Assembly (NCBI RefSeq): GCF_026650985.1
Contig: NZ_CP086239.1
Span: forward strand, 5,048,501-5,112,500
Reading direction: 5' to 3'
DNA: 64,000 bases
Source: Clostridium estertheticum
GTDB taxonomy: Bacteria > Bacillota > Clostridia > Clostridiales > Clostridiaceae
In this document: positions 41,843 through 50,959 of the stretch, piece after piece
Position numbering within the stretch: position 1 is the first letter of the stretch
How the letters are laid out: the number at the start of each line of letters is the position of its first letter
Notes under the pieces: generated by a model
Database searches by the model: none
Seen by the model: the letters and a program-made list of their open reading frames with translations, nothing else
Told to the model about the DNA's origin: nothing
Translations under genes and position numbers: made by a program

Positions 41843-42592
41843 ATGAGTTACATAAAAAAAAATTTAATAATATTCTGTATGATTTTTATCGGAGTTTCTA
41901 CGGTTATAGGAATTTATAATTTTAAAACTAATGGTGCATTTGCAGGAGCACAGCGTAAATTACCAATTTACAACGTAGATACTAAGGAGAAAAAAATTGC
42001 AATTTCATTTGATGCAAGTTGGGGTGATGACAAAACAGATGAGATATTAAAGATATTAGATAAGTACAATGCTAAAGCAACATTTTTTGTAGTGGGGGCA
42101 TGGGTAGACCAGTATCCAGGTAAGTTAAAGATAATGTATGAGAAAGGGCATGAAATAGGAAATCATTCAAATAAGCATCCTATGATGACTACAATATCCA
42201 AAGAAGAAATGATTAAGGAAATAGATACGACGGATGCCAAAATAATGGATATAACAGGAAAGGGAACAACACTTTTTAGGTGCCCATCAGGGGAATATAA
42301 TAACTTAGTCGTTGAAACTGTAGAAGCTACGAATCATTATTGTATTCAATGGGACGTAGACAGTATTGATTGGAAAGAACAAGGCGCAGAAATTGAGTAT
42401 AATAGAATAATAAAAAATGCTAAGTCAGGTTCTATACTTTTATTTCACAATAATGCAAAATATACACCTCAAAACTTAGCTAAAATTTTACAATATTTAA
42501 AGGATAAAGGATATACATTTGTGAAGGTATCGGACCTTATATACAAAAAAAATTATTATATAGATGCAGCGGGAAAACAAATACAAAAATAA
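41843..42592 (+). CDS. PdaB-like polysaccharide deacetylase
   Basis: A 249-residue protein with an N-terminal signal-anchor (near residues 8-26) and a NodB-homology domain: motif 1 SFDASWGDD, motif 2 GHEIGNHSNKH supplying metal-binding histidines, motif 3 RCPSGEYN, motif 4 DVDSIDW and motif 5 ILLFHNN. SFDASWG instead of TFDDGP is typical of the PdaB group linked to sporulation and spore-cortex formation. It would deacetylate peptidoglycan outside the membrane. It is a single gene; the start follows AGGATGGT. Confidence 0.9.
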   Translation: MSYIKKNLIIFCMIFIGVSTVIGIYNFKTNGAFAGAQRKLPIYNVDTKEKKIAISFDASWGDDKTDEILKILDKYNAKATFFVVGAWVDQYPGKLKIMYEKGHEIGNHSNKHPMMTTISKEEMIKEIDTTDAKIMDITGKGTTLFRCPSGEYNNLVVETVEATNHYCIQWDVDSIDWKEQGAEIEYNRIIKNAKSGSILLFHNNAKYTPQNLAKILQYLKDKGYTFVKVSDLIYKKNYYIDAAGKQIQK

Positions 42593-42604
42593 AATATAAA
42601 TGTA

Positions 42605-42634
42605 TTGAAATTCAATGCGTATTTGTATTATAAT
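42605..42634 (+). promoter_or_regulatory. Sigma-A promoter of the SSB-like gene
   Basis: TTGAAA (42605-42610), an 18-bp spacer and TATAAT (42629-42634) lie 138 bp before the ATG. Confidence 0.6.
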
Positions 42635-42771
42635 GGGAATACCAATTAATATTAATTATGGAAAAATAAATGTAAAAGAATTATTTAAGTATTAGGTATA
42701 TTACATCAGAAAAATGAATACTTATATTCTAAGGAAAGTCTAATAAAAAAAACTAAGGGGAAAGAGGGATT

Positions 42772-43467
42772 ATGATGGATAATGTTATGTTAAACAATAA
42801 GATTTATTTAGAAGGAAAAGTAGTATCTGAACTAAAATTTAGTCATGAAATGTATGGTGAGGGGTTTTACGTATTTGATTTTGAGGTATGGAGACTTAGC
42901 GAAACAACTGATATCTTAACAATAACAATTTCTGAAAGACTAATAGCAGGAATTGATATTAAGATAGGGAATGAATTCATAGTTGAAGGTCAACTTAGGT
43001 CCTATAATAAATTTGTTAATGGATCTAATAGGTTAATATTAACAGTATTTGCTAGAGATATTAAAATATGTGAAGAACGTAGTAAAAATCCAAATCAAAT
43101 ATTCTTAGATGGTTATATCTGCAAAAATCCAGTATATAGAACTACTCCTTTTGGAAGAGAAATTGCTGACATGCTTTTAGCAGTCAACAGACTGTATAAT
43201 AAATCCGATTACATTCCTACGATTGCTTGGGGAAGAAATTCTAGATTCTGTAAAAGTCTTGAAGTAGGAGATAATATAAGAATTTGGGGAAGACTTCAAA
43301 GTAGAGAATATCAAAAGAAATTATCAGATGATGAAGTTATAAAAAAAGTAGCATACGAGGTATCTATATCTAAAATGGAGAAAGTTAACAAAGATGGTGA
43401 AAGCATAGTAGAATCAAATAATATAGTAGAAGAAGAGCAGAGCTTTGAAGTTCTGGACGTTATATAG
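42772..43467 (+). CDS. Double-OB-fold single-stranded DNA-binding protein homologue
   Basis: A 231-residue protein with two SSB-like OB folds: the first near residues 4-105 (NKIYLEGKVVSELKFSHEM...GNEFIVEGQLRSY), the second near 110-210 (QIFLDGYICKNPVYRTTPFGREIADMLLAVNR...IPTIAWGRNSRFCKSLEVGDNIRIWGRLQSREY). The acidic C-terminus ends FEVLDVI, not the usual DDDIPF tip that recruits partners. It is likely to bind single-stranded DNA, but it differs from the main replicative SSB. It is monocistronic behind its own promoter and is followed by two family A palindromes. Confidence 0.8.
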   Translation: MMDNVMLNNKIYLEGKVVSELKFSHEMYGEGFYVFDFEVWRLSETTDILTITISERLIAGIDIKIGNEFIVEGQLRSYNKFVNGSNRLILTVFARDIKICEERSKNPNQIFLDGYICKNPVYRTTPFGREIADMLLAVNRLYNKSDYIPTIAWGRNSRFCKSLEVGDNIRIWGRLQSREYQKKLSDDEVIKKVAYEVSISKMEKVNKDGESIVESNNIVEEEQSFEVLDVI

Positions 43468-43499
43468 TATATTTTTTTAGCTTTAGTAATCCTTTACTG

Positions 43500-43582
43500 A
43501 ATTTATTGTAAGATACATCAAAAACAGTATATGCTTGAATTTTTGAGAGTTTGTACTGTTTAGTATCTTGTATTTAATAAAT
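43500..43582. repeat. Family A degenerate copy A3a
   Basis: The stem AAGATAC (43510-43516) with GTATCTT (43563-43569) and the inner AAACAGTA (43522-43529) with TACTGTTT (43554-43561) enclose a loop resembling the family A core (ATGCTTGAA...GAGAGTTTG). It follows the SSB-like gene directly. Confidence 0.6.
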
Positions 43583-43595
43583 ATAGTTAGTAAAA

Positions 43596-43782
43596 AAAGA
43601 GCATATATTACGTAAATTGCATTTGAACAAGCTTAGTAATTCAAAATAATTTTAATGAAGAGTGCGTTAAGAAAAGTACATGTTTGAGCGATAGCGAGTT
43701 TGTACTTTTTAGCATTTTTTATTTAAATTATTTTAGAATTACTTAGCGAAGTGAAACGCAATTGTAGTAATATATGCTCCTT
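43596..43782. repeat. Family A palindromic element, copy A3 (inverted orientation)
   Basis: The arms GAGCATATATTAC and GTAATATATGCTC bound it. The centre AAAAGTAC (43672-43679) with GTACTTTT (43702-43709) closes a 22-nt loop holding ATGTTTGAGC and AGCGAGTTT, the complement of the A1/A2 core. It lies between convergent genes and ends seven bases from the dapD stop. Confidence 0.85.
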
Positions 43783-43788
43783 GTGCTA

Positions 43789-44502
43789 TTACTTTCTTAA
43801 ATCATCAAGTAATTTAGTTTTGTCTTTAGTTTTACTGTCTACATTTTTTATTATTTTTGCTGGAGTTCCAGCAACTACAACATTTTCAGGGACATCATTT
43901 ACAACTACGGATCCAGCTGCAACTATAGAGTTTTTACCGATTTTTACTCCTTCGAGTATTACGGAATTTGCTCCAATTAAAACATTGTCTCCAATTTCAC
44001 AAGGACTTTTGCTTGGTGGCTCAAGGACTCCTGCGACTACAGCGCCTGCTCCTAAATGAACTCTTTTACCTAGTTTTCCACGTGCACCAACCACAGCATT
44101 CATATCTACCATAGTTTCATCACCAATTTCAGCACCTATATTAATTACAGCGCCCATCATAATAACAGCATTTTTACCTATAGTAACCTTATCACGTATA
44201 ATTGCACCTGGTTCAATTCTTGCATCTATATTTTTAAGGTCTATTAAAGGAATGGCAGAGTTTCGTCTGTCTTGTTCTAGTTTGAATTTTTTAATTTTGT
44301 TTTTATACTTTATTAGAAATTCTGATACCTCTTCACTTTCTCCAAAAAGCATATAGAAATCTCCACTACCAAAGTTTTCTATATTTCCAAACTCACATTG
44401 TGATAAATCCCCATCAACATAAAGTTTAATTGGGGTAGCCTTCTTAGCTTCTTTTATGTATCTTGCAATTTCATAAGGGTCTGTTAAATCATAATTCATC
44501 AT
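43789..44502 (-). CDS. dapD: Tetrahydrodipicolinate N-acetyltransferase
   Basis: A 237-residue left-handed beta-helix acyltransferase. The N-terminal domain of about 85 residues has [17 protein letters not shown]; hexapeptide repeats then run from near residue 90 ([27 protein letters not shown]...[20 protein letters not shown]) to a short tail. It acetylates L-2,3,4,5-tetrahydrodipicolinate in the acetylase branch of diaminopimelate synthesis, also called dapH. It is divergent from the aminotransferase gene that provides the next step, and dapB and dapA lie 1.5 kb away. No lysine riboswitch is visible. Confidence 0.93.
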   Translation of the reverse strand: MMNYDLTDPYEIARYIKEAKKATPIKLYVDGDLSQCEFGNIENFGSGDFYMLFGESEEVSEFLIKYKNKIKKFKLEQDRRNSAIPLIDLKNIDARIEPGAIIRDKVTIGKNAVIMMGAVINIGAEIGDETMVDMNAVVGARGKLGKRVHLGAGAVVAGVLEPPSKSPCEIGDNVLIGANSVILEGVKIGKNSIVAAGSVVVNDVPENVVVAGTPAKIIKNVDSKTKDKTKLLDDLRK

Positions 44503-44558
44503 AGTAACTCTCCTTTCGTATTATAAGTATTAAGCCAAATTATTTTTTTTATGCATTT

Positions 44559-44596
44559 GATTTTGTTATACATAATGTAAATGATATAACAAAATC
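44559..44596. promoter_or_regulatory. 12-bp inverted repeat between dapD and patA
   Basis: GATTTTGTTATA (44559-44570) is perfectly complementary to TATAACAAAATC (44585-44596). Placed between divergent lysine-pathway genes, it could be an operator for a common regulator; no protein is assigned. Confidence 0.4.
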
Positions 44597-44710
44597 TATA
44601 TTAAATAAACAAAATGTTATCAATATATCAGAATAATTAAAAAAATACTGATTTTTATTCTATTATATAGTAAAATACTTATAATGCAAACACTAGAAAA
44701 GGATGATATT

Positions 44711-45862
44711 ATGAATAATTTGTTTTCAAACAATGTAAATAACGTAGAAATTTCTGGAATTAGAAAGTTTTCTAATAAGGTTACAAAAGTAAAGGGGGCA
44801 ATTTCACTTACACTTGGGCAACCTGATTTTCCAGTACCTAAAAATATTAAAAATGCCATGATTAAAGCTATAGATGATAATAAAACAGGATACACAACTA
44901 ATGCTGGTATTCCAGAACTTCGAGGTGCAATTTCTGATTTTTTGAAAGAAATGGATATTAACTATTTAGCTGATGAGATAACGGTAACTGTGGGTGGAAG
45001 TGAAGCGCTTCTATGTATATTTGCGGCGTTTTTAAATGCTGGCGATAAGGTTTTAGTGCCTACACCAGCTTACCCGGCCTATGAGAGTTGTGTTAAGATT
45101 TTTGGTGGAGAAGTAATTAATTATAATCTTAATGAAAATTTTACCATTAACTTTGATGCGATAACTAAACTTATTGATGAGGAGAAGCCTAAGCTTTTAG
45201 TTATGTCTCATCCATCGAACCCGACTGGAGCAATATTATCACGATTCGAGCGAGATAAACTTGTTGAAATTTTAAGAGAAAAAGATATTTACATAATAAG
45301 TGACGAAATGTATAGTTCATTATGTTATGAAGAATACTATTCTTTAGCTCAAATTGATGAATTAAGAAATAAGGTAATTTTAGTAGGTGGATTTTCTAAG
45401 ATGTTTTCAATGACTGGGCTTCGCGTAGGCTATGTTTGTGCAAGTAAATATATTATGGATAATATAATGAAAGTACACCAGTATAATGTTTCATGTGCCA
45501 CCTCAATATCTCAATGGGGCGCATATGAAGGATTACTTTCTTGCAAACATGATGTAGAAAATATGAAATTAGAGTTTGAAAAACGAAAAGAATATGTATA
45601 TAAAAGATTAAAGCAAATGGGAATGGCTATAACGCTTCCTAGAGGTGCCTTTTATATATTTCCATCTATAACTAGATTTTGTATGAGCAGTGAAGAATTT
45701 TGCAATAGATTGTTATATGAAGGGAAGGTTGCTGTTGTGCCTGGTTCAGCTTTTGGCATAGGAGGAGAGGGTTTTATAAGGATCTCATATTCTTATAGTT
45801 TAGAGGTGTTAAAAGAGGCTTTAGATAGAATGGAAAAATGGATCGCAACTTTATCACAGTGA
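44711..45862 (+). CDS. patA: Class I/II aminotransferase, PatA-like
   Basis: A 383-residue fold-type I PLP enzyme. It has LTLGQPDFPVP near residue 30, SHPSNPTGA, SDEMYSSLCYEE and the PLP-lysine motif GGFSKMFSMTGLRVGY near residue 228. Its position beside dapD fits N-acetyl-LL-2,6-diaminopimelate aminotransferase, the step after DapD, though related enzymes act on aromatic or other amino acids, so the symbol is context-based. The start is ATG 44711 after AAAGGATG. TATAAT at 44680-44685 is a plausible -10. Confidence 0.85.
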   Translation: MNNLFSNNVNNVEISGIRKFSNKVTKVKGAISLTLGQPDFPVPKNIKNAMIKAIDDNKTGYTTNAGIPELRGAISDFLKEMDINYLADEITVTVGGSEALLCIFAAFLNAGDKVLVPTPAYPAYESCVKIFGGEVINYNLNENFTINFDAITKLIDEEKPKLLVMSHPSNPTGAILSRFERDKLVEILREKDIYIISDEMYSSLCYEEYYSLAQIDELRNKVILVGGFSKMFSMTGLRVGYVCASKYIMDNIMKVHQYNVSCATSISQWGAYEGLLSCKHDVENMKLEFEKRKEYVYKRLKQMGMAITLPRGAFYIFPSITRFCMSSEEFCNRLLYEGKVAVVPGSAFGIGGEGFIRISYSYSLEVLKEALDRMEKWIATLSQ

Positions 45863-45956
45863 TTTTTTTTGAAAATAAGTTTTGGATTCGTATGAATTTT
45901 CTCCTACGTAATTTGAAATAAGAGTTTGAAATGTGAAAGTTGATTAAGAAATTTAA

Positions 45957-45999
45957 TAAAAGCCTTGGAGCGGATAAATATCCGTTCCAAGGCTTTATT
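45957..45999. terminator. Bidirectional terminator between patA and dapB
   Basis: AAAGCCTTGGA pairs with TCCAAGGCTTT, with an inner CGGAT/ATCCG helix; A- and T-runs on both sides suit the convergent genes. Confidence 0.9.
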
Positions 46000-46008
46000 T
46001 ATTAAGGG

Positions 46009-46764
46009 CTATAGGGACATATTAACTACATCGTCCATATTGTATAGACCTTTGTTTTTACCATATATAAATTCACATGCTTTAAGTGAACCTATAGCGA
46101 AAACATCTCTTGATATGGCAGTATGCTTGATTTCAATACACTCGCCTTTCCCCGCAAATATAACTTCATGATCACCTATAATGTTTCCACCACGAATAGC
46201 ATGAATGCCTATTTCTTTAGGTTGTCTTTTGCTTGATCCATCTCTTCCTTTAACGAAGAACATGTCATCATTTATAGAATCCTTAATAGTATTTGCAAGA
46301 AGTAGAGCAGTACCACTTGGTGCATCAACTTTTTGGTTATGGTGTTTTTCTATTATTTCAATATCAAAATCTTTATAAAGCATTTTGCTAATATTTTTGA
46401 GTAAATTATTAACAATATTTATTCCTATAGACATGTTTGCAGAATGAAATACTGGGATTTCTTTACTTAGAGAATCAATCCTTAATAATTGCTCTGGAGA
46501 GAACCCAGTAGTACAAAATACAATAGGAATATTTTTTTCTTTAGAATACGTGCACAAACTATCTAAAGCATCCGGTCTTGAAAAATCTAGAATTACATCT
46601 ACATCAACTTCACATTTTAGTATACTGTCATAACATGGGTAGTCTAAATTAGATGAATCTCTATCAACACCAGCAACAATTGATATTGTAGCAGAATCTT
46701 TAGCCATTTCAGAAATAACTTTGCCCATTTTTCCATTGCAACCATTTAGAAGCATTTTAATCAT
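46009..46764 (-). CDS. dapB: 4-hydroxy-tetrahydrodipicolinate reductase
   Basis: A 251-residue enzyme with an NAD(P)H-binding GCNGKMGKVI loop at residues 8-17, the catalytic HHNQKVDAPSGTA motif near 141-153 and the C-terminal FAIGSLKACEFI. It reduces the product of DapA to tetrahydrodipicolinate. It is the second gene of a dapA-dapB operon, sharing one base with dapA (TAATG). Confidence 0.95.
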   Translation of the reverse strand: MIKMLLNGCNGKMGKVISEMAKDSATISIVAGVDRDSSNLDYPCYDSILKCEVDVDVILDFSRPDALDSLCTYSKEKNIPIVFCTTGFSPEQLLRIDSLSKEIPVFHSANMSIGINIVNNLLKNISKMLYKDFDIEIIEKHHNQKVDAPSGTALLLANTIKDSINDDMFFVKGRDGSSKRQPKEIGIHAIRGGNIIGDHEVIFAGKGECIEIKHTAISRDVFAIGSLKACEFIYGKNKGLYNMDDVVNMSL

Positions 46765-47657
46765 TAGTTTTCCTCCTTTAAAGGGATATTATATTCTTTT
46801 AATTCTTTTTTTAGAAATTCTAAATTATTTTCGTACATTTCACATAAAGGTAGTCTTAAAGGGCCAACACCCATTCCCATAAGATTCATAGCCGTTTTCA
46901 CAGGGATGGGGTTAGTTTCTATAAATACTGCGTTGTTAAGAGGAAGGTACCCAAGTTGAATTTCTAAAGCTTTTTCATGTTCACCATTAAAATATAATTC
47001 GCACATATTATGCATGTCTGTAGGAATTATATTTGCGAGAACAGAGATAACTCCCATAGCACCTAATGATAATATAGGTATAACTTGGTCATCATTACCT
47101 GAATATACATCTAAGTTATCTCTGCATAGTGATTTAATTTGAGCTATCTGACCTATATTTCCACTTGCTTCTTTAATTGCTACAATATTTGGTATTACGC
47201 ATAATTCTAAAAGTGTGGTTGGATTAATATTCATGCCTGTTCTTGAAGGGACATTATAGATAACGATTGGTGAAGTTACACTATTTGCAATTGCTTTGAA
47301 ATGTTCAATTAAGCCCTTTTGAGTAGTTTTATTGTAGTAAGGTGTAATTACAAGTAATCCATCTACTCCTATTTTCTCCGCCCATCTACTCATACTTATT
47401 GCATCGGCAGTGCTATTACTACCTGTACCCGCAATTACTGGGATCCTCTTATTAACTAAATCAACTACAAATTTTATAGTTTCTTTTTTTTCTTGTTCAG
47501 TCATTGTAGAAGCTTCACCAGTAGTACCACATACTACAATAGCATCTGTCTTGCTGGTAATTTGCCATTCTATTAATTCTTCAAGTTTCTTAAAATCCAC
47601 TCCTCTTTCGTTAAATGGAGTGATTAGTGCAACGCCAGAACCTTTAAAAATACTCAT
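46764..47657 (-). CDS. dapA: 4-hydroxy-tetrahydrodipicolinate synthase
   Basis: A 297-residue class I aldolase-fold enzyme: [10 protein letters not shown] near 43-52, the YNVPSRTG motif with catalytic Tyr near 133, and the Schiff-base Lys in IVAIKEASG near 161. It condenses pyruvate with aspartate semialdehyde, the committed step to diaminopimelate, lysine and spore dipicolinate. It starts after GAGGAGGTAATC; a 10-bp hairpin lies just upstream in the leader. It precedes dapB in one operon. Confidence 0.96.
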   Translation of the reverse strand: MSIFKGSGVALITPFNERGVDFKKLEELIEWQITSKTDAIVVCGTTGEASTMTEQEKKETIKFVVDLVNKRIPVIAGTGSNSTADAISMSRWAEKIGVDGLLVITPYYNKTTQKGLIEHFKAIANSVTSPIVIYNVPSRTGMNINPTTLLELCVIPNIVAIKEASGNIGQIAQIKSLCRDNLDVYSGNDDQVIPILSLGAMGVISVLANIIPTDMHNMCELYFNGEHEKALEIQLGYLPLNNAVFIETNPIPVKTAMNLMGMGVGPLRLPLCEMYENNLEFLKKELKEYNIPLKEEN

Positions 47658-47673
47658 AAGATTACCTCCTCGT

Positions 47674-47710
47674 AGTTATATGGAAAATAATAATTATTAA
47701 CCATATAACT
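47674..47710 (-). promoter_or_regulatory. Leader hairpin upstream of the dapA ribosome-binding site
   Basis: AGTTATATGG (47674-47683) is perfectly complementary to CCATATAACT (47701-47710). On the minus strand it ends about five bases before the GAGGAGG of dapA. It may be an operator or may influence translation; it is not a lysine riboswitch. Confidence 0.45.
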
Positions 47711-48036
47711 ATTTTATATTTACTACTATATATCTATTAATTTAGATCGCTTTTAGTGAAACATTTCGTTTTAAAAATAATTTCGTTTTGTTAATTCATA
47801 ATAAATTTAAAGAAGATACGAATACTCACTAAAATATTTTTCTTTACTATATTATATAACCCATATGTGAAAATATATATACTTTTTTTAAAAAAGATCA
47901 AAATCATCCATTAAAAAAACGAAAATTAATAATCTTAAAAAAGTAATATAACATTTACTTTTTTAGCTATTATGAATAAAAAACCTCTAAATTGTAAAAT
48001 ATATAGTATATTACAATTATAATTGGGAGGTACATT
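47711..48036. other. AT-rich gap between dapA and the SASP gene
   Basis: It must hold the dapA promoter and the forespore promoter of the SASP gene, but I cannot point to convincing boxes. A weak AT-only hairpin AAAAAGTAA/TTACTTTTT lies near 47938-47963. Confidence 0.35.
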
Positions 48037-48276
48037 ATGGGAAAAACACCTTTGAAAAAAGTTATAAAAGCTAAATTAAAAACAAATAAAGAGTTAACTA
48101 AGAATGAGATGCTTAGAGAGACGTTAAAATATGAAATAGCAGAAGAATTAGGGTTAACTAGTAAAATAGATGAATGTGGTTGGAGTGGATTAACAGCAGA
48201 AGAAACAGGTAGAATTGGAGGATTAATGACAAAAAGAAAAAAGAGTATAAATTTGCCTAAAAACAAAGATTTTTAA
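48037..48276 (+). CDS. Small acid-soluble spore protein, alpha/beta type
   Basis: A 79-residue basic protein with the alpha/beta-type SASP pattern: LRETLKYEIAEELGL, whose EIA resembles the germination-protease cleavage site, and GWSGLTAEETGRIGGLMTKRKKS, the DNA-binding second half. These proteins coat spore DNA in the A-like form and protect it from UV and chemicals. The N-terminal extension of about 30 lysine-rich residues is longer than in the major SASPs, as in minor clostridial variants. It starts after GGGAGGTACATT and supports a spore-forming host. Confidence 0.88.
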   Translation: MGKTPLKKVIKAKLKTNKELTKNEMLRETLKYEIAEELGLTSKIDECGWSGLTAEETGRIGGLMTKRKKSINLPKNKDF

Positions 48277-48379
48277 AGATATTTATAAAATACTTTGGAC
48301 AATATTTGGTGTATAGGGTAGTATATTATATACCAATATAGTTTTAAAGAAGAAGTTTTTGGAAAAGGGGAAATGTAAT

Positions 48380-49117
48380 ATGGACTGTTATAAAGAGTTC
48401 GCTCGCATATATGATGAATTAATCAATGCTGATATTGATTATAAAAAATGGGCAGTTAACATATTATGTATTTGCAAAGAATATGACCTAAATATGGAGA
48501 GTTATTTAGATTTAGCCTGTGGTACAGGAAATCTTACTATAGAAATTGCAAATTCATTTAAAAATATATGGGCAGTTGATTTATCTAGTGATATGTTAAG
48601 CCAAGCAGAAAAAAAAATGAGGGAAGAACTTATAAAGGCAAAATTTGTATGTCAAGATATTTGTTTACTTGATTTAAATAATAAGTTTAATCTTATAACT
48701 TGTTGTTTAGATTCTAGCAATTATATATTAGAAGAAGAAAATTTTAAAAAATATTTATTAGGGGTTTATAATTTATTACAAAATGATGGGTTATTTATTT
48801 TTGATCTTAACTCTTATTATAAGCTGACTACGGTGCTTGGCAATAATATTTATAATTACGATAGTGATGATGTAGTCTATATTTGGGAAAATTATTTAGA
48901 AAATGATATAGTGGAAATGAATTTAACCTTTTTTGTTAAAGAAGGACAAGTATATAGACGTTTTGATGAGATGCACTTAGAGAGGGCTTATAAAGAAGAA
49001 TATGTGGAAAGCCTTATAAAAAAAATTGGGTTTAAAATAATTAAGAAAATGGATAGTTATGAAGATAAAGTAGTAAATGATAAAACAGAAAGAATATGTT
49101 ATGTACTAAAAAAATGA
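48380..49117 (+). CDS. Class I SAM-dependent methyltransferase
   Basis: A 245-residue protein starting MDCYKEFARIYDELINADIDYKKW. Motif I is YLDLACGTGNLTIEIA near residues 45-60; WAVDLSSDMLSQA and an LNLITCCLDSSNY segment follow. This is the ubiE/YqeM-like architecture; the methyl acceptor is unknown. The start at ATG 48380 lies ten bases after AAGGGG. It ends 19 bases before hslO and is probably co-transcribed with it. Confidence 0.85.
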   Translation: MDCYKEFARIYDELINADIDYKKWAVNILCICKEYDLNMESYLDLACGTGNLTIEIANSFKNIWAVDLSSDMLSQAEKKMREELIKAKFVCQDICLLDLNNKFNLITCCLDSSNYILEEENFKKYLLGVYNLLQNDGLFIFDLNSYYKLTTVLGNNIYNYDSDDVVYIWENYLENDIVEMNLTFFVKEGQVYRRFDEMHLERAYKEEYVESLIKKIGFKIIKKMDSYEDKVVNDKTERICYVLKK

Positions 49118-49136
49118 TTTTATTGGAGGCTAGTAT

Positions 49137-50018
49137 ATGGATAAGTTAGTTAGAGCTACTGCAAAGGAAGGTCAAGTTAGAATAGTTGCAGCAATAACTA
49201 CGGAATTAATAAATGAGGGAGTGACCATGCATCAATGTGCTCCTACAGCAGCTGCTGCGTTTGGTAGAATGCTAACAGCGGGTACGCTTATGGGCACACT
49301 TCTAAAGTCTGAGAAAGATAGCTTAACACTCCAAATTGATGGAGGGGGAGAAGCGAAGGGTGTGGTCGTAACAGCTCATGCTGATTCAAGTGTAAAAGGG
49401 TACATAGGAAATCCTAATGTGGATTTACCTGCAAATGCTCTAGGAAAACTTGACGTAGGTGGCGCAGTGGGGAAAGATGGTTATTTAAGAGTTATAAGAG
49501 ACATGGGGCTAAAGGAACCATACATAGGTCAAGTACCAATACGTACAGGTGAAATTGGCGATGATTTAGCATATTACTTTACTGTTTCAGAGCAAACACC
49601 ATCAGCTGTTGGACTAGGTGTTTTAGTTGACACAGATATGAGTGTTAAAGCTGCAGGAGGGTTTATAATTCAAATGATGCCTGATGCAGATGAATTTTTG
49701 GCTGATATGATAACATATAGACTTGAAGAAATTCCATCTATAACTGATTTTATAGCAAGAGGCATGAGCATTGAGGAAATCTTGGAATTCATTTTTGAAG
49801 ATATGGAATTAAAAATACATGAAGAGGTTAAACCGATGTATAAATGTGATTGTTCTAGAGAAAGAGTTGAGAGGGCATTAATAAGCATAGGCAAAAAGGA
49901 TTTAGAAGAAATATATAATGATGGTAAAACAGAAGAACTTAAATGCCATTTCTGTAACAAAAATTATGAGTTTAATCATGAGGATATTGGAAAATTACTT
50001 AAAGAGGCTAAATCTTAA
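49137..50018 (+). CDS. hslO: Redox-regulated chaperone Hsp33
   Basis: A 293-residue protein with the Hsp33 N-terminal domain ([27 protein letters not shown]...[12 protein letters not shown]). The C-terminal redox switch carries four zinc cysteines in a C-x-C-x30-C-x2-C pattern ([15 protein letters not shown]). Zinc release and disulfide formation under oxidative stress turn on holdase activity. It is followed by a terminator and then the tRNA cluster. Confidence 0.96.
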   Translation: MDKLVRATAKEGQVRIVAAITTELINEGVTMHQCAPTAAAAFGRMLTAGTLMGTLLKSEKDSLTLQIDGGGEAKGVVVTAHADSSVKGYIGNPNVDLPANALGKLDVGGAVGKDGYLRVIRDMGLKEPYIGQVPIRTGEIGDDLAYYFTVSEQTPSAVGLGVLVDTDMSVKAAGGFIIQMMPDADEFLADMITYRLEEIPSITDFIARGMSIEEILEFIFEDMELKIHEEVKPMYKCDCSRERVERALISIGKKDLEEIYNDGKTEELKCHFCNKNYEFNHEDIGKLLKEAKS

Positions 50019-50070
50019 ATAATAATTATGTTTTTAAATGGTAGTATAGGGGAATATAATTATAAAATGA

Positions 50071-50113
50071 AAATCGTAGGTAAATGGAGAAAATTCAATT
50101 ATCTACGATTTTA
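50071..50113 (+). terminator. Terminator of hslO
   Basis: AAATCGTAGGTAA pairs with TTATCTACGATTT with one mismatch, followed by a T-containing tail. Confidence 0.7.
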
Positions 50114-50148
50114 ATTGATATAATCATGGATATAGACTATATTTGGGG

Positions 50149-50177
50149 TTGACAGTTTCGAGGAAATTTTATAATAT
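50149..50177 (+). promoter_or_regulatory. Promoter P1 of the tRNA cluster
   Basis: TTGACA (50149-50154) with TAATAT at 17-bp spacing, inside overlapping TATAAT words. Confidence 0.5.
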
Positions 50178-50242
50178 AATAAAGTAATGATCGACGAAGT
50201 AGTAAGTAATCAAGTATATAAAACAATTAACACAGAAAGTTG

Positions 50243-50276
50243 TTGACAAGTTTTATGAAATGATGTAGACTATAAT
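50243..50276 (+). promoter_or_regulatory. Promoter P2 of the tRNA cluster
   Basis: TTGACA (50243-50248) with TAGACT at 17-bp spacing (50266-50271), directly followed by TATAAT (50271-50276). It lies 20-25 bp before the first tRNA. Confidence 0.6.
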
Positions 50277-50294
50277 AGTTGCATTAATACATGT

Positions 50295-50370
50295 GGGAGC
50301 ATAGCTCAGCTGGGAGAGCATCTGCCTTACAAGCAGAGGGTCATAGGTTCGAACCCTATTGTTCCCACCA
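50295..50370 (+). tRNA. tRNA-Val (TAC)
   Basis: A 76-nt cloverleaf: acceptor GGGAGCA with TGTTCCC, anticodon loop CTTACAA, GGTTCGAAC T-arm and encoded CCA. Confidence 0.97.
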
Positions 50371-50375
50371 CATAT

Positions 50376-50452
50376 GGCTCAATAGCTCAGTTGGTTAGAG
50401 TGCCGCCCTGTCACGGCGGAGGTCGAGGGTCCGAGTCCCTTTTGAGTCGCCA
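50376..50452 (+). tRNA. tRNA-Asp (GTC)
   Basis: A 77-nt cloverleaf: acceptor GGCTCAA with TTGAGTC, anticodon loop CTGTCAC, discriminator G and encoded CCA. Confidence 0.97.
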
Positions 50453-50484
50453 TTAAAATTTAATAAATTTTAAAAAAACATTAT

Positions 50485-50560
<76 letters not shown>

Positions 50561-50565
50561 GTGTT

Positions 50566-50640
50566 GCGGAAGTAGCTCAGTGGTAGAGTGCCACCTTGCC
50601 AAGGTGGACGTCGCGAGTTCGAATCTCGTCTTCCGCTCCA
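50566..50640 (+). tRNA. tRNA-Gly (GCC)
   Basis: A 75-nt cloverleaf: acceptor GCGGAAG with CTTCCGC, anticodon loop TTGCCAA and encoded CCA. Confidence 0.97.
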
Positions 50641-50663
50641 ATTATTTAAAAGTTTCATAAAAT

Positions 50664-50738
50664 GGCGCTATAGCCAAGCGGTAAGGTCAAGGTCTGCAAA
50701 ACCTTTATTCCCCGGTTCAAATCCGGGTGGCGCCTCCA
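50664..50738 (+). tRNA. tRNA-Cys (GCA)
   Basis: A 75-nt cloverleaf: acceptor GGCGCTA with TGGCGCC, anticodon loop CTGCAAA and encoded CCA. Confidence 0.96.
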
Positions 50739-50750
50739 AAGTATTAAAAA

Positions 50751-50797
50751 GTAGTCTAGATACTGATATTTCAGTAGATAGGCTATTTTTTTTTATT
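50751..50797 (+). terminator. Terminator of the tRNA cluster
   Basis: TAGTCTAGATACTGA folds against TCAGTAGATAGGCTA with a T8 tail. Confidence 0.85.
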
Positions 50798-50959
50798 GTA
50801 TAAAAATAGAGTGTGAAAATACTGCGAATATATTTTTAAGTTTTTCGGGGGATTTCATTTAGTTATGTTACTAAAGATATGAAAGGACTTGAAAATATGG
50901 TAAATTAAGAATAGTTATAGAAAATATACTTTAGCATTAGAAGTAGTTAGGTGGAAAAA

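Noticed and set aside
43751-44059. 102-codon frame antisense to dapD
   Set aside because: It is the shadow of the hexapeptide repeats of dapD; threonine-rich and without a start signal.
44503-44710. Lysine riboswitch before patA
   Set aside because: None of the conserved L-box segments is visible; only a simple inverted repeat is present.
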